Counted from the stretch's first letter, positions 22,853-31,689 are shown. The stretch is 40,604 nucleotides of DNA from Burkholderiaceae bacterium (GCA_947371415.1 CANBPJ010000001.1:1-40604); one strand, 5' to 3'. Numbers and translations: made by a program. The notes: generated by a model not told the origin, from the letters alone.

Positions 22853-25291
22853 ATGAACTCCAGCCTCCCCAACAATAGTTGCTATCACTGCGGGAGTTTT
22901 ATTCTGCCTGGTGACTCCTATGACGCAGAGTTGAGTGGTCTTCCGAGAAAATTTTGTTGTGCGGGTTGCATGGCAATCGCACAAACCATTCATGGTGAAG
23001 GTCTTGAGGTGTTTTATGCACGTCGTGCACAGTCAAGTGATAAGCCTGCTGCTTATCTTGCTTCGAATGACATCCCGGAAAATCTTGCACCCTATGATGA
23101 CCCTTCTCTATTGGGGCGCTACACCCGCCCTAGCGGTGTAGAGGGAAACTTAGAAACTACTTTACGACTTGAAAAGATTCGCTGTGCAGCTTGTGTGTGG
23201 TTATGTGAGCAACACTTACGTCGTATACCTGGCGTTAAAGATGTGCAAATTAATTACGTAAGCCAAAAATTAAAGGCTGAGTTTTCACCTCAGCAAACTA
23301 GTTTGGCACGCCTGTTATTTGAAGTCGAGAGAATTGGTTACGAGGCCTGGCCTTTCGAACCTTCTTTGTCTATTGAGAGATCAAAAAAAGAACGCCGTCA
23401 ATTGCTGACAAGGCTTGGCGTTGCTATGCTGGGCATGATGCAGGTCATGATGTACGCATGGCCATCGTACGTTGGCGAAAGCGATATTACCGCTGAGTAT
23501 GACTTGCTTTTGGGTTGGGCTAGTTGGGTTTTAACCGTCCCTGTAATGGTGTACTCGGCTGGGCCGATATTTCAATCGGCATGGCGAAGTGTTGCCACAT
23601 TTCGTCAGACGCAGATGTTGGGGATGGATGTTCCAATCGCTTTGGCATTGGCGCTGGCATTTTTTGCGGGTACGGTAAATCTAGCGACAGGGTCGGGGCA
23701 GGGTTACTTCGATTCCATCACCATGTTTATTGCATTTATTTTGGCAGCGCGCTATGTAGAGTTACTCGCTCGACAAGATGCTCAGGGCGGTGCTGAAGCT
23801 TTAGCAAAGCAATTGCCCGCAACTTGCGAGCGCATGCCAAACTATCCATCGTCACAACAGGTGGAAATTGTTCCGGTAGTCAATTGCAATCCAGGTGAGG
23901 TTTTGCGTGTATCGCCTGGCGATATAGTGCCAGCTGACGGCATCTTGATCGAATGCGAGAGTGCTCTCGATGAATCGTTGTTGACCGGTGAATCAAAGCC
24001 GATTGATAAGAAAATCGGCGATCGAGTTTATGCGGGCACGCATAATATTCTGAACCCTTTGCTGATGAGAGTCGATGCGGTTGGGCAATCTACGCGCATC
24101 GCTGGGATTGCCTCTTTACTGGATCAAGCATTGCAAGCCAAACCGCTGATGGTAAGTCTCGCAGAAAAGTGGGCCGGATATTTTGTCGGATTTTTATTGT
24201 TGAGTGCTTTTATTTCGTCGGCTATTTGGCTGTATGTTGATTCCAGTAAAGCATGGACAGTGCTTGTTTCGGTATTGGTTGCGAGTTGTCCTTGTGCCTT
24301 ATCTCTTGCCGTGCCGACGGCGATGGCTGCGGCTCAAGGTGCAGTAACAAAATTAGGTTTGCTCATTGTGCGTGGCCATGTCTTGGAGGCTTTAGTCAAA
24401 GCCACCGACTTGGTGCTCGATAAAACAGGGACTCTGACGATGGGTCAGCCAGAGTTGAAAGAGATATTCATTGCTCGCCCTGAATTTTCTCGATCAGATG
24501 TACTTATTCTTGCGGCGTCAATGGAGGCGGGGCAGAAACACCCCTTGGCATTGTCTTTATTACGCGCTGCTGCAGCTGACAATCTCTCACCCTCCACCTT
24601 ACCGGAGCCTATTGGCAATCAACTAGGTAAGGGTCTTAGCTCTGGGGTATATCGGCTAGGTAGTGCCGCTTGGGTGGGCGCTCAAGCAATTGCTCAAGAA
24701 GGTCAATATGGGCAAGTCCATTTGGCGGATGACAAAGGCTTGATTGCGAGTTTTATCTTCTTAGATACGCCAAGGGCAGGGCTGAAACAATTATTAGCGG
24801 CCGCACGGTCTAGAAAGATCACCGTGCACTTAGTATCTGGAGATGATCCCGCTACGGTTGCTTGGTGGGCTCAAGAGTTTGGTATTGGCCTTTTTCAAGG
24901 GGGCTGCTCTCCGGAAGATAAATTCCACTACATTGAGCGCTTACAAAAAGCAGATCATTTCGTCTGGGCTATTGGAGATGGCATTAACGATGCGCCTTTG
25001 TTGGCTAGAGCGGATGTCTCGATTGCCGTTGGAGCTGGCGCACCTCTCGCAACAGCAGGTGCGGATGCGATTTTGACCGCGAATTCGTTGGCGCCTTTGG
25101 CAAGAACATTAGTTTTGGCCGACAAGACTCAACTAATCATTAAAGAAAATTTGATTTGGGCGCTGGTCTACAACCTCCTAGCTATCCCAGCGGCAATGAT
25201 GGGCTGGGTCAATCCTTGGGTTGCAGGGATCGGGATGTCTTTGTCATCCCTTGCGGTCACGTTAAATGCTTGGCGTCTCAGAAAGGCCTAG
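22853..25291 (+). CDS. ccoI: Copper-translocating P1B-type ATPase for cbb3 oxidase assembly (CcoI/FixI)
   Basis: An 812-residue heavy-metal P-type ATPase. The N-terminus has the CcoI-type cysteine cluster (CYHC at 10-13 and FCCAGC at 34-39), then an HMA domain with CAAC at 111-114. Membrane and catalytic motifs follow: the transport motif CPC in VASCPCALSLAVPTAMAAA, the phosphorylation motif DKTGTLT, HP in GQKHPLAL, and GDGINDAPLLARADVSIA. Its role is to export Cu(I) across the inner membrane for insertion into CcoN. The ATG is at 22853; ccoS follows after 9 bases. The ccoNOQP operon with its own FNR-type promoter lies downstream. Confidence 0.95.
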   Translation: MNSSLPNNSCYHCGSFILPGDSYDAELSGLPRKFCCAGCMAIAQTIHGEGLEVFYARRAQSSDKPAAYLASNDIPENLAPYDDPSLLGRYTRPSGVEGNLETTLRLEKIRCAACVWLCEQHLRRIPGVKDVQINYVSQKLKAEFSPQQTSLARLLFEVERIGYEAWPFEPSLSIERSKKERRQLLTRLGVAMLGMMQVMMYAWPSYVGESDITAEYDLLLGWASWVLTVPVMVYSAGPIFQSAWRSVATFRQTQMLGMDVPIALALALAFFAGTVNLATGSGQGYFDSITMFIAFILAARYVELLARQDAQGGAEALAKQLPATCERMPNYPSSQQVEIVPVVNCNPGEVLRVSPGDIVPADGILIECESALDESLLTGESKPIDKKIGDRVYAGTHNILNPLLMRVDAVGQSTRIAGIASLLDQALQAKPLMVSLAEKWAGYFVGFLLLSAFISSAIWLYVDSSKAWTVLVSVLVASCPCALSLAVPTAMAAAQGAVTKLGLLIVRGHVLEALVKATDLVLDKTGTLTMGQPELKEIFIARPEFSRSDVLILAASMEAGQKHPLALSLLRAAAADNLSPSTLPEPIGNQLGKGLSSGVYRLGSAAWVGAQAIAQEGQYGQVHLADDKGLIASFIFLDTPRAGLKQLLAAARSRKITVHLVSGDDPATVAWWAQEFGIGLFQGGCSPEDKFHYIERLQKADHFVWAIGDGINDAPLLARADVSIAVGAGAPLATAGADAILTANSLAPLARTLVLADKTQLIIKENLIWALVYNLLAIPAAMMGWVNPWVAGIGMSLSSLAVTLNAWRLRKA

Positions 25292-25300
25292 ACTAGAGGC

Positions 25301-25480
25301 ATGGAAAGCCTTTTTCTCTTAATCCCTATTTCTCTAGCCTTAATCGGCCTGTTGGCGTGGATTTTCTACTGGTCCGTAAAGGCGGGTCAGTTTGATGATT
25401 TGGAAGGTCCAGGCGAGGCGATTTTGATGGACGATGATACGCCAAAACCTATAAATGTTAGTGAACACTCTCAAAAATGA
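25301..25480 (+). CDS. ccoS: cbb3 oxidase assembly protein CcoS
   Basis: A 59-residue single-span protein. After MESLFLLIPISLALIGLLAW the diagnostic segment is FYWSVKAGQFDDLEGPGEAI followed by LMDDD, which matches the highly conserved CcoS motif. CcoS is needed for cofactor insertion (heme b and copper) into cbb3 oxidase. It starts 9 bases after ccoI, in the usual ccoI-ccoS order, and 74 bases before the FNR box of the ccoN promoter. Confidence 0.93.
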   Translation: MESLFLLIPISLALIGLLAWIFYWSVKAGQFDDLEGPGEAILMDDDTPKPINVSEHSQK

Positions 25481-25554
25481 CCTTATATCTCATTAAGATG
25501 GCGATATCCCGCGCTTAAAAGAATGGTAAATAAGCGTAAATGCACGCATCCTTT

Positions 25555-25568
25555 TTGATATAGATCAA
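25555..25568. promoter_or_regulatory. Perfect FNR/Anr box upstream of ccoN
   Basis: TTGAT-ATAG-ATCAA matches the TTGAT-N4-ATCAA consensus at all ten positions. It is centred at 25561.5. With the -10 element below, it sits about 41.5 bases before the predicted transcription start, the class II activating position. An Fnr-type regulator is encoded at 30849-31607. Confidence 0.93.
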
Positions 25569-25590
25569 AACGACCCATTGGGCTTACTTT

Positions 25591-25596
25591 GATAAT
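25591..25596 (+). promoter_or_regulatory. -10 element of the FNR-dependent ccoN promoter
   Basis: GATAAT (5/6 to TATAAT) preceded by TT, 22 bases after the FNR box. It predicts initiation near 25603 and a leader of about 48 bases before the ccoN ATG. No -35 box is needed at a class II FNR promoter, and none is seen. Confidence 0.7.
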
Positions 25597-25650
25597 GGCT
25601 TCAGTCTATTCGGATTATGTCGCTGTTTGGTCACCAAAAAAGGAGAAACC

Positions 25651-27090
25651 ATGGGACTTACCGTGGGGAACAATCAAGATACCTTCAACTACAAGGTAGT
25701 CAGCCAATTTGCCATTGTTACGGTGCTTTGGGGAATTGTGGGCATGCTGGTGGGAGTGATCCTCGCTGCGCAGCTCATTTGGCCTGAAATCACTTTCAAC
25801 ATTCCTTGGTTAAGTTATGGTCGCTTGCGTCCTTTGCATACTAATGCTGTGATTTTTGCCTTTGGTGGTTCGGCGCTATTTGCTACGTCTTACTACATCG
25901 TGCAGCGCACCTGTCAGGCGAGACTCTTTTGCGACAAGTTGGCTGCATTCACTTTCTGGGGTTGGCAGGCTGTCATCGTTTTGGCTGCCGTGACATTGCC
26001 GCTGGGTATCAGCACCTCTAAAGAGTATGCAGAGTTAGAGTGGCCAATTGATATCTTAATAACCTTAGTTTGGGTTGCTTATGCAGTGGTGTTCTTCGGT
26101 ACCATCATGAAGCGCAAAACTAAACATATTTATGTTTCGAATTGGTTTTTTGGTGCCTATATCCTCACCATTGCTATTCTGCATATCTTTAATAACTTAG
26201 AAATGCCAGCAAGCTTGTGGAAGTCTTATTCTGCTTATGCAGGCGTGCAAGATGCGATGGTGCAGTGGTGGTATGGTCACAATGCGGTAGGCTTCTTCTT
26301 GACTACCAGTTTCTTGGGCATGATGTACTACTTCATTCCTAAGCAAGCTGAGCGTCCAATCTACTCTTATCGTTTGTCCATCGTCCACTTTTGGGCTTTG
26401 AACTTCACGTATATGTGGGCGGGTCCTCATCATCTACAACACACTTCATTGCCTGATTGGACTCAATCATTGGGTATGGTGTTCTCCTTGATTTTGTTGG
26501 CTCCATCATGGGGCGGCATGATCAACGGCATCATGACTTTATCTGGCGCATGGCATAAATTACGTCGTGATCCAATCTTGAAATTCTTAGTAGTGGCATT
26601 GTCCTTCTACGGCATGTCTACATTCGAAGGTTCCATGATGTCCATTAAGACTGTAAATAGCTTGTCTCATTACACGGACTGGACGATCGGCCACGTGCAC
26701 TCAGGTGCTCTGGGCTGGGTTGCCATGATTACCATTGGGTCTTTGTACTATCTCATCCCGCGCTTAGTTGGTCAGAAAGATATGTACAGCACGCGTTTAA
26801 TCGAAGTGCATTTCTGGATCGCAACGATTGGTGTGGTGATTTATATCGCCGCAATGTGGATTGCCGGAGTGATGCAAGGTTTGATGTGGAGGGCTTTCGA
26901 GCCAGACGGCACCTTGACTTATAGCTTTGTGGAATCAGTTAAAGCAACTTATCCCTTCTATGTGATTCGTTTGTTAGGCGGCCTCTGCTACTTAAGCGGT
27001 ATGTTCGTGATGACTTACAACGTCTTTAAGACAGTGCAAGGCAAAACCTTTATTAATGCGCCAATTCCATTGGCAAATAACAATTACTAA
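25651..27090 (+). CDS. ccoN: cbb3-type cytochrome c oxidase subunit I (CcoN)
   Basis: The catalytic subunit, 479 residues, with about 12 spans carrying low-spin heme b, high-spin heme b3 and CuB. Ligand-type histidines are visible in GRLRPLHTNAV, WYGHNAVGFFLT, AGPHHLQHTSLPDW and IGHVHSGALGW. I choose ATG 25651 because AGGAG lies 8 bases upstream; the in-frame TTG at 25627 would place this Shine-Dalgarno inside the gene. It heads ccoNOQP under a perfect FNR box. The length is typical of proteobacterial CcoN. High-affinity oxygen reduction at low oxygen is the known role. Confidence 0.97.
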   Translation: MGLTVGNNQDTFNYKVVSQFAIVTVLWGIVGMLVGVILAAQLIWPEITFNIPWLSYGRLRPLHTNAVIFAFGGSALFATSYYIVQRTCQARLFCDKLAAFTFWGWQAVIVLAAVTLPLGISTSKEYAELEWPIDILITLVWVAYAVVFFGTIMKRKTKHIYVSNWFFGAYILTIAILHIFNNLEMPASLWKSYSAYAGVQDAMVQWWYGHNAVGFFLTTSFLGMMYYFIPKQAERPIYSYRLSIVHFWALNFTYMWAGPHHLQHTSLPDWTQSLGMVFSLILLAPSWGGMINGIMTLSGAWHKLRRDPILKFLVVALSFYGMSTFEGSMMSIKTVNSLSHYTDWTIGHVHSGALGWVAMITIGSLYYLIPRLVGQKDMYSTRLIEVHFWIATIGVVIYIAAMWIAGVMQGLMWRAFEPDGTLTYSFVESVKATYPFYVIRLLGGLCYLSGMFVMTYNVFKTVQGKTFINAPIPLANNNY

Positions 27091-27102
27091 GAGGAGAAGA
27101 AA

Positions 27103-27753
27103 ATGTCTAGTGAAAATAAATTCTTTTCCCATGGAACACTTGAGAAGAACGTTGGCTGGTTAATTATTGCCACGATCGTAGTGGTTTCCATTGCTGGATT
27201 AGTTCAAATTGTTCCGCTGTTCTTTCAGCACACCACAACTGAGCCAAGTCCTGGGGTAGTGCCATATACGGCGTTACGTTTGGCTGGCCGAGATGTATAT
27301 CAGCGCGAAGGTTGTGTTGGTTGCCATTCTCAGCAGATTCGTACCTTGCGCTCAGAAGTCGAACGTTATGGCCCTTATTCCCTCGCTGGTGAGTCTGTAT
27401 ATGACCATCCATTCTTGTGGGGCAGTAAGCGTACTGGTCCTGATTTAGCTCGTGTTGGCGGTCGCTACTCTGATGCCTGGCACCAGATTCACCTCAATAA
27501 TCCACGTGATGTGGTGCCTGAGTCCAATATGCCAGGATATCCTTGGCTGCAGAAGAATGCTGCCGATACTTCCTCGATTCAGTCGCACATGGTTGCAATG
27601 CGTCGACTGGGAGTGCCTTATACCGATGAAGATATTGCTAATGCGCCTAAGGAGTTAGAAGGCAAGACTGAGATGGATGCATTGGTTGCATATCTGCAAG
27701 GTTTAGGTATTTCGCGTCGATACATCACTGTTGACGAAGTAGTGGCGAAGTAA
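27103..27753 (+). CDS. ccoO: cbb3 oxidase monoheme cytochrome c subunit II (CcoO)
   Basis: A 216-residue membrane-anchored cytochrome c. The anchor spans about residues 17-40 (GWLIIATIVVVSIAGLVQIV). The heme-binding site CVGCH is at 71-75, inside REGCVGCHSQQIRT, and the axial Met is likely in ESNMPGYPWL. The GAGGAG site is 8-10 bases before the ATG, and the gene follows ccoN by 12 bases. The ccm operon in this window would attach its heme. A 35-base gap to ccoQ follows. Confidence 0.97.
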   Translation: MSSENKFFSHGTLEKNVGWLIIATIVVVSIAGLVQIVPLFFQHTTTEPSPGVVPYTALRLAGRDVYQREGCVGCHSQQIRTLRSEVERYGPYSLAGESVYDHPFLWGSKRTGPDLARVGGRYSDAWHQIHLNNPRDVVPESNMPGYPWLQKNAADTSSIQSHMVAMRRLGVPYTDEDIANAPKELEGKTEMDALVAYLQGLGISRRYITVDEVVAK

Positions 27754-27788
27754 TTACCAAGGTTATTAATTAAAACTATATAAATCAA

Positions 27789-27956
27789 ATGGAACTGATC
27801 ACACCTTATCTCTCTGCATTTTCAACAGTAATAGGCCTCCTCTTTTTTGTTGGGATTGTTTGGTGGGCATGGTCTCCGAGTAGGCAGCTGGCTAACGAGG
27901 AGTCAGCCGAGCTTCCATTTGATCTTCCAGATGAATTTAGTAAGGACAAATCATGA
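27789..27956 (+). CDS. ccoQ: cbb3 oxidase small subunit CcoQ
   Basis: A 55-residue protein (MELITPYLSAFSTVIGLLFF at its start) with one membrane span and the family pattern FVGIVWWAWSPSRQ followed by an acidic tail (ELPFDLPDE). CcoQ stabilises the cbb3 complex. It lies exactly in the usual place between ccoO and ccoP, and its TGA overlaps the ccoP ATG (ATGA at 27953-27956). Confidence 0.93.
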   Translation: MELITPYLSAFSTVIGLLFFVGIVWWAWSPSRQLANEESAELPFDLPDEFSKDKS

Positions 27957-28873
27957 GTGACTTTTTCAGTAGCGGTTGGAGTAATTACATCGCACTCGTT
28001 TCATTGGTCGGTATTGTTTGGTGTATCTGGCTGCTGTTTTCGCAGCGCAAGGCTAAGGTAATCCATACAGCCGACGGTGCGGTTGCCGATACGGGCCATG
28101 TTTGGGACGGCGATTTGCGTGAGCTCAACAATCCATTGCCACGTTGGTGGATGTGGATGTTCTTGTTGTCATGCATTTTTGCTTTGGTTTACCTTGCTCT
28201 CTACCCAGGCTTGGGCTCATACCCTGGTATCTTGGGCTACAGCACTGATGGTGCGCTCATGAGTTCGATGACTAACGCTAATGATGAGTTGAAGCCTGTT
28301 TATGCCAAGTACGTCAAGATGGACGTTGAGCAGGCCGCCGCAGATCCAAAGGCGCGTGAAATGGGTCAACGCTTGTTCTTAAACTCCTGCGCTCAGTGTC
28401 ATGGATCAGATGCTGGTGGCTCTAAAGGCTTCCCGAATTTGACTGACGGCGACTGGCTTTATGGTGGCTCCCCGGAAAATATTAAGACCAGCATTGTGAA
28501 TGGTCGCGGTGGTGTGATGCCTCCGTTCCCACAGTTAGATGGCAAGCAAATTGTGGATGTTGCGAATTATGTTCGCAGCCTCTCTGGCTTGCCAGTAGAT
28601 GATTTGAAAGCTGCTCGCGGCGCAGAGGTATTCAAAGCTAACTGTGTAGCTTGCCACGGCGCAGATGGCAAGGGCAATATTGTGTTGGGCGCACCAAATT
28701 TGACTGACAAGACTTGGTTATACGGTGGCTCAGAGGCAAGCATTGTTGAGACGCTTACTAAGGGTCGCATGGCGATGATGCCTGCTCAAGACAAAGTGCT
28801 TAGTCCTGAGAAGATTCACCTCTTGACTGCCTATGTTTGGGGTTTATCAAATAATCAATCTGCGGCTAAGTAA
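27953..28873 (+). CDS. ccoP: cbb3 oxidase diheme cytochrome c subunit III (CcoP)
   Basis: A 306-residue subunit that accepts electrons from soluble cytochrome c. There are two N-terminal spans (about residues 13-30 and 66-85), with the cytosolic loop between them carrying HVWDGDLRELNNPLPRWW, a CcoP hallmark. The two heme sites are CAQCH at 146-150 and CVACH at 231-235. Axial methionines are likely in GVMPPF and MAMMPAQ. The start overlaps ccoQ, and ccoG begins 3 bases after the stop. Confidence 0.97.
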   Translation: MSDFFSSGWSNYIALVSLVGIVWCIWLLFSQRKAKVIHTADGAVADTGHVWDGDLRELNNPLPRWWMWMFLLSCIFALVYLALYPGLGSYPGILGYSTDGALMSSMTNANDELKPVYAKYVKMDVEQAAADPKAREMGQRLFLNSCAQCHGSDAGGSKGFPNLTDGDWLYGGSPENIKTSIVNGRGGVMPPFPQLDGKQIVDVANYVRSLSGLPVDDLKAARGAEVFKANCVACHGADGKGNIVLGAPNLTDKTWLYGGSEASIVETLTKGRMAMMPAQDKVLSPEKIHLLTAYVWGLSNNQSAAK

Positions 28874-28876
28874 TTA

Positions 28877-30334
28877 GTGTCAAATTCATCGCCGGTTGGG
28901 AAGCCTATTCCTATAGATGTTATCGAGGAATCTCTTTATGAGGTCCGGCGCAAGATTTACCCACGCTCAGTCAGTGGGCTTTTTGCCCGTTGGCGTTTTA
29001 TTCTAGTTTTCGCCACGCAATTACTGTTCTATGGTCTTCCTTGGATTAGTTGGAATGGCCGGCAAGCAGTTCTCTTTGATTTAATTCAGCGTAAGTTTTA
29101 TATCTTCGGCCTGGTGTTGTGGCCACAGGATGTGATCTACTTAACACTGCTATTGATTCTTTCCGCGTTAGCACTTTTCCTTTTTACTGCAGTTGCGGGC
29201 CGTCTATTTTGTGGTTACGCTTGTCCACAAACGGTTTATACCGAAATCTTTATGTGGATTGAACGCAAGGTCGAGGGTGACCGATTTGCGCGTATTAGAT
29301 TGGATGGAGAAGAGTGGCCTTGGGGTTTCCGTAAATGGCGCCTGAAGATCACAAAACATTTTTTATGGCTCTCGGTTGCATTTTGGACGGGCTTCACGTT
29401 CATTGGCTACTTCACCCCGATTGAAACTCTCAGCGCTGCCATCCTACATTTATCGCTAGGCCCATGGCAAACTTTTTGGCTGTGCTTCTATAGCTTTGCA
29501 ACCTGGGGTAATGCAGGATTTATGCGTGAACAGGTTTGTAAATATATGTGTCCATACGCACGCTTTCAGAGCGTGATGGTCGACAAAGATACCTTCTTGG
29601 TTACTTACGACAAAGTTCGTGGTGAGCCAAGGGGTAGTCGGAGTAAGTCGGCCGACCAGGAAACTTTGGGTTTGGGTGATTGTGTTGATTGCAGCATCTG
29701 TGTTCAAGTATGTCCAACTGGCATAGATATTCGTGAGGGCCTCCAATATATGTGTATTGGTTGTGGCGCCTGTATTGATGCCTGCGATCAAGTAATGGAG
29801 AAGGTTGATTATCCCAAAGGATTGATTCGGTATACAACAGAACGGGCGATAGAAGATCAGGAGAGTAATCAAAGTGCGATACGCCATATCTTGCGTCCTC
29901 GCGTTTTGATATATACCGCTTTCATCACTGTTCTTGCCACTGCATTCCTGGTGTCGCTAGCAACTCGTAATCCTTTGCGGGTAGATGTGATGCGTGATCG
30001 TGGTGCTTTAGCTCGAGAAGTCGATGGTGTACGTATCGAAAATATCTACCGCATTCAGATTATGAATGCCTCTGAAAATAATATGAATGTGCAAGTAAGG
30101 GCTACAGGCTTGCCGGATCTAAAAATCCTGAATTCTCAAGGCCAGTTAGTAACTGAGATTAAGGTTGGGCCAGCCAGTAATTTGCTGTTGCCGATTAAGG
30201 TGAGTACTGCAATCGGTGCAAATGAGTCAGGTAATTACCCAATTCATTTTGATGTGATTGCCCAAGAGTTATCTGGGGATAAGGTGATTACCAGAACTCG
30301 CGAAGAAAAATCTAGTTTTATCATTCCCCGCTAA
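28877..30334 (+). CDS. ccoG: Cytochrome c oxidase accessory protein CcoG (RdxA/FixG)
   Basis: A 485-residue membrane protein with polyferredoxin. After several spans (about residues 40-240), two cysteine groups bind [4Fe-4S] clusters: CVDCSICVQVCPTG and CIGCGACIDAC. FCGYACPQTVYTEIFMWIERK and QVCKYMCPYARFQ are highly conserved family segments. A C-terminal periplasmic immunoglobulin-like domain follows the last span (about 345-485). CcoG is known to reduce Cu(II) to Cu(I) for cbb3 assembly. The start is GTG at 28877, 3 bases after ccoP. FixH follows. Confidence 0.95.
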   Translation: MSNSSPVGKPIPIDVIEESLYEVRRKIYPRSVSGLFARWRFILVFATQLLFYGLPWISWNGRQAVLFDLIQRKFYIFGLVLWPQDVIYLTLLLILSALALFLFTAVAGRLFCGYACPQTVYTEIFMWIERKVEGDRFARIRLDGEEWPWGFRKWRLKITKHFLWLSVAFWTGFTFIGYFTPIETLSAAILHLSLGPWQTFWLCFYSFATWGNAGFMREQVCKYMCPYARFQSVMVDKDTFLVTYDKVRGEPRGSRSKSADQETLGLGDCVDCSICVQVCPTGIDIREGLQYMCIGCGACIDACDQVMEKVDYPKGLIRYTTERAIEDQESNQSAIRHILRPRVLIYTAFITVLATAFLVSLATRNPLRVDVMRDRGALAREVDGVRIENIYRIQIMNASENNMNVQVRATGLPDLKILNSQGQLVTEIKVGPASNLLLPIKVSTAIGANESGNYPIHFDVIAQELSGDKVITRTREEKSSFIIPR

Positions 30335-30364
30335 GCTGTATAGCAAGAGATAAAGAGGATGACT

Positions 30365-30571
30365 ATGTCAGAACTACAAACAAACAAGCCTTGGTATAAA
30401 CAAATGTGGCCGTGGCTGCTGATTAGTGGGCCTGCTGTCGCCGCAATCGGCTGCATGATTACCATCTACCTTGCTGTTAATTTATATGCTGATAAGCCAG
30501 TACGTGATGGTGTTATCAAGCGCGGTTTAAAAGTTGAGCAGATTAATAAAGTAGAGCAGGTTCGAAAATGA
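30365..30571 (+). CDS. Short FixH/CcoH-like cbb3 assembly protein
   Basis: A 68-residue protein. The first 50 residues match the N-terminus of FixH: KPWYKQMWPWLLISGPAVAAIG, one membrane span, then YLAVNLYADKPVRDGVIKRGLKVEQ. Usual FixH/CcoH proteins are about 150-180 residues with a periplasmic domain; that domain is missing here. The next gene, overlapping its stop by 4 bases (ATGA), is unrelated, and no frameshifted remainder was seen. I take ATG 30365 because AGAGG lies at good spacing; ATG 30359 is an alternative. Position after ccoG supports the name. Whether it works without the periplasmic domain is unknown. Confidence 0.82.
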   Translation: MSELQTNKPWYKQMWPWLLISGPAVAAIGCMITIYLAVNLYADKPVRDGVIKRGLKVEQINKVEQVRK

Positions 30572-30828
30572 AGTACCGCTTATTCATCTGGATTATGTGG
30601 CCATCTTTTTTGGTTTCTATTCTGGCAGAGGGCCTGCTATTTAGCATCGTGCATCCAGCAGAGCTCTTATTTTTTGGCTGTCACCCCAACATTTCCGATG
30701 AAGGTATCTACACCATCGGATTCTTTATTATCTGGATCTTTTGCTCGTTCTCCAGCGCTTTAACTGCATACATTCTGCCGGGAATTGATGCTGATGGAGA
30801 TAAGGGTTCTGACCGCAGCCTGATTTAA
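30568..30828 (+). CDS. Conserved small two-span membrane protein beside fixH
   Basis: An 86-residue protein with two membrane spans (about residues 5-28 and 48-70) and a short loop, FFGCHPNISDEGIYT. It has no named family that I can give. I recall similar small proteins after fixH in Burkholderiales cco loci, with IWIMWPSFLVSILAEGLLF and YTIGFF as the shared parts. It overlaps fixH by 4 bases. The regulator gene is convergent, 20 bases away. A part in cbb3 assembly is inferred from position only. Confidence 0.75.
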   Translation: MKYRLFIWIMWPSFLVSILAEGLLFSIVHPAELLFFGCHPNISDEGIYTIGFFIIWIFCSFSSALTAYILPGIDADGDKGSDRSLI

Positions 30829-30848
30829 GTTGGAGCTGGTTTGATGGC

Positions 30849-31607
30849 TTAGGCGCAGCCGGGCTTGATTTGGGTAGTGCGCTCGGGGTTGGGGATGCTA
30901 GCTAATTCATAGAGACCATTCATATCAATCAGCTTGATGTGACGCTGCTTAATTTGAATTAGCCCAGATTCTGCAAAGCGCGACAGCATACGGCTCACTG
31001 TCTCAATTTGAATGCCGAGATAGCTGCCAATCTCGACGCGACTCATGCGTAGATCAAATTCATTATTGAGGTAACCGCGAGCGGCAAGACGTTGAGAAAG
31101 ATTGAGCAAGAAGGTTGCTAAGCGCTCTTCTGCGCGCAAACTTCCCAGAGAGAGTAGATGACGTTGGTCCTGAGTAAGCTCGCGACTCAGAATTCGATGA
31201 AATTGTTTCTGCAATACCGGGATCTGGCGCGCCAAATCCTCAAAGGCTTCATATCGAATAATGCAGACTTCGCTCTCTTCGAGGGCAATCGCTTCAGATT
31301 GATAGTTGCCATCACCAATGCCATCGAGACCCAAAATCTCACCAGGTAAATGAAAGCCAATGACCTGCTGACGCCCATCTTCTAGGCAGTATTCAGTTTT
31401 GAGGGTTCCAAAGCGGATGCTGTAAACCGCATTGAGGGGTTCGCCATGGCGGTAGAGGCTTTCGCCTTTTTGGAGGTGTACACGCTCCTTAACAAGTGTA
31501 TCGATCTTAGCAATATCGCTTGGGCTGATACCAACTGGCAAGCAAAACTGACCCAGCACACATACTGAGCATTTACTACCAGGGGCATCCGAGCTGGTGT
31601 AATTCAT
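30849..31607 (-). CDS. fnr: FNR-type oxygen-sensing regulator (Crp/Fnr family)
   Basis: A 252-residue Crp/Fnr protein. Cluster cysteines Cys13, Cys16 and Cys22 (KCSVCVLGQFC) plus Cys115 (SEVCIIRYE) match the four ligands of the oxygen-labile [4Fe-4S] cluster of E. coli FNR. A cyclic-nucleotide-like beta-roll domain is followed by the HTH: MSRVEIGSYLGIQIETVSRMLSRF, where the recognition helix carries E-xx-SR as in FNR, which reads TTGAT half sites. It should act on the FNR box before ccoN. It is convergent with the small membrane gene and divergent from the TauE-like gene. Anr and Btr are other names used for such proteins. Confidence 0.94.
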   Translation of the reverse strand: MNYTSSDAPGSKCSVCVLGQFCLPVGISPSDIAKIDTLVKERVHLQKGESLYRHGEPLNAVYSIRFGTLKTEYCLEDGRQQVIGFHLPGEILGLDGIGDGNYQSEAIALEESEVCIIRYEAFEDLARQIPVLQKQFHRILSRELTQDQRHLLSLGSLRAEERLATFLLNLSQRLAARGYLNNEFDLRMSRVEIGSYLGIQIETVSRMLSRFAESGLIQIKQRHIKLIDMNGLYELASIPNPERTTQIKPGCA

Positions 31608-31689
31608 ATTGGATCTAGTTATCAGACCAGTTTATTCTACTAGCATAATGTGCGATTTTAATATTTCTCCCATAGTGGCTGATACCTAG

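Noticed and set aside
29456..29887. 143-codon open frame antisense to ccoG
   Set aside because: It is the reverse complement of the ferredoxin region; its Thr/Asn-rich product looks like no known protein.
31608..31689. FNR autoregulation site between the fnr and TauE-like genes
   Set aside because: Only TTGG and ATCA fragments with the wrong spacing are present.
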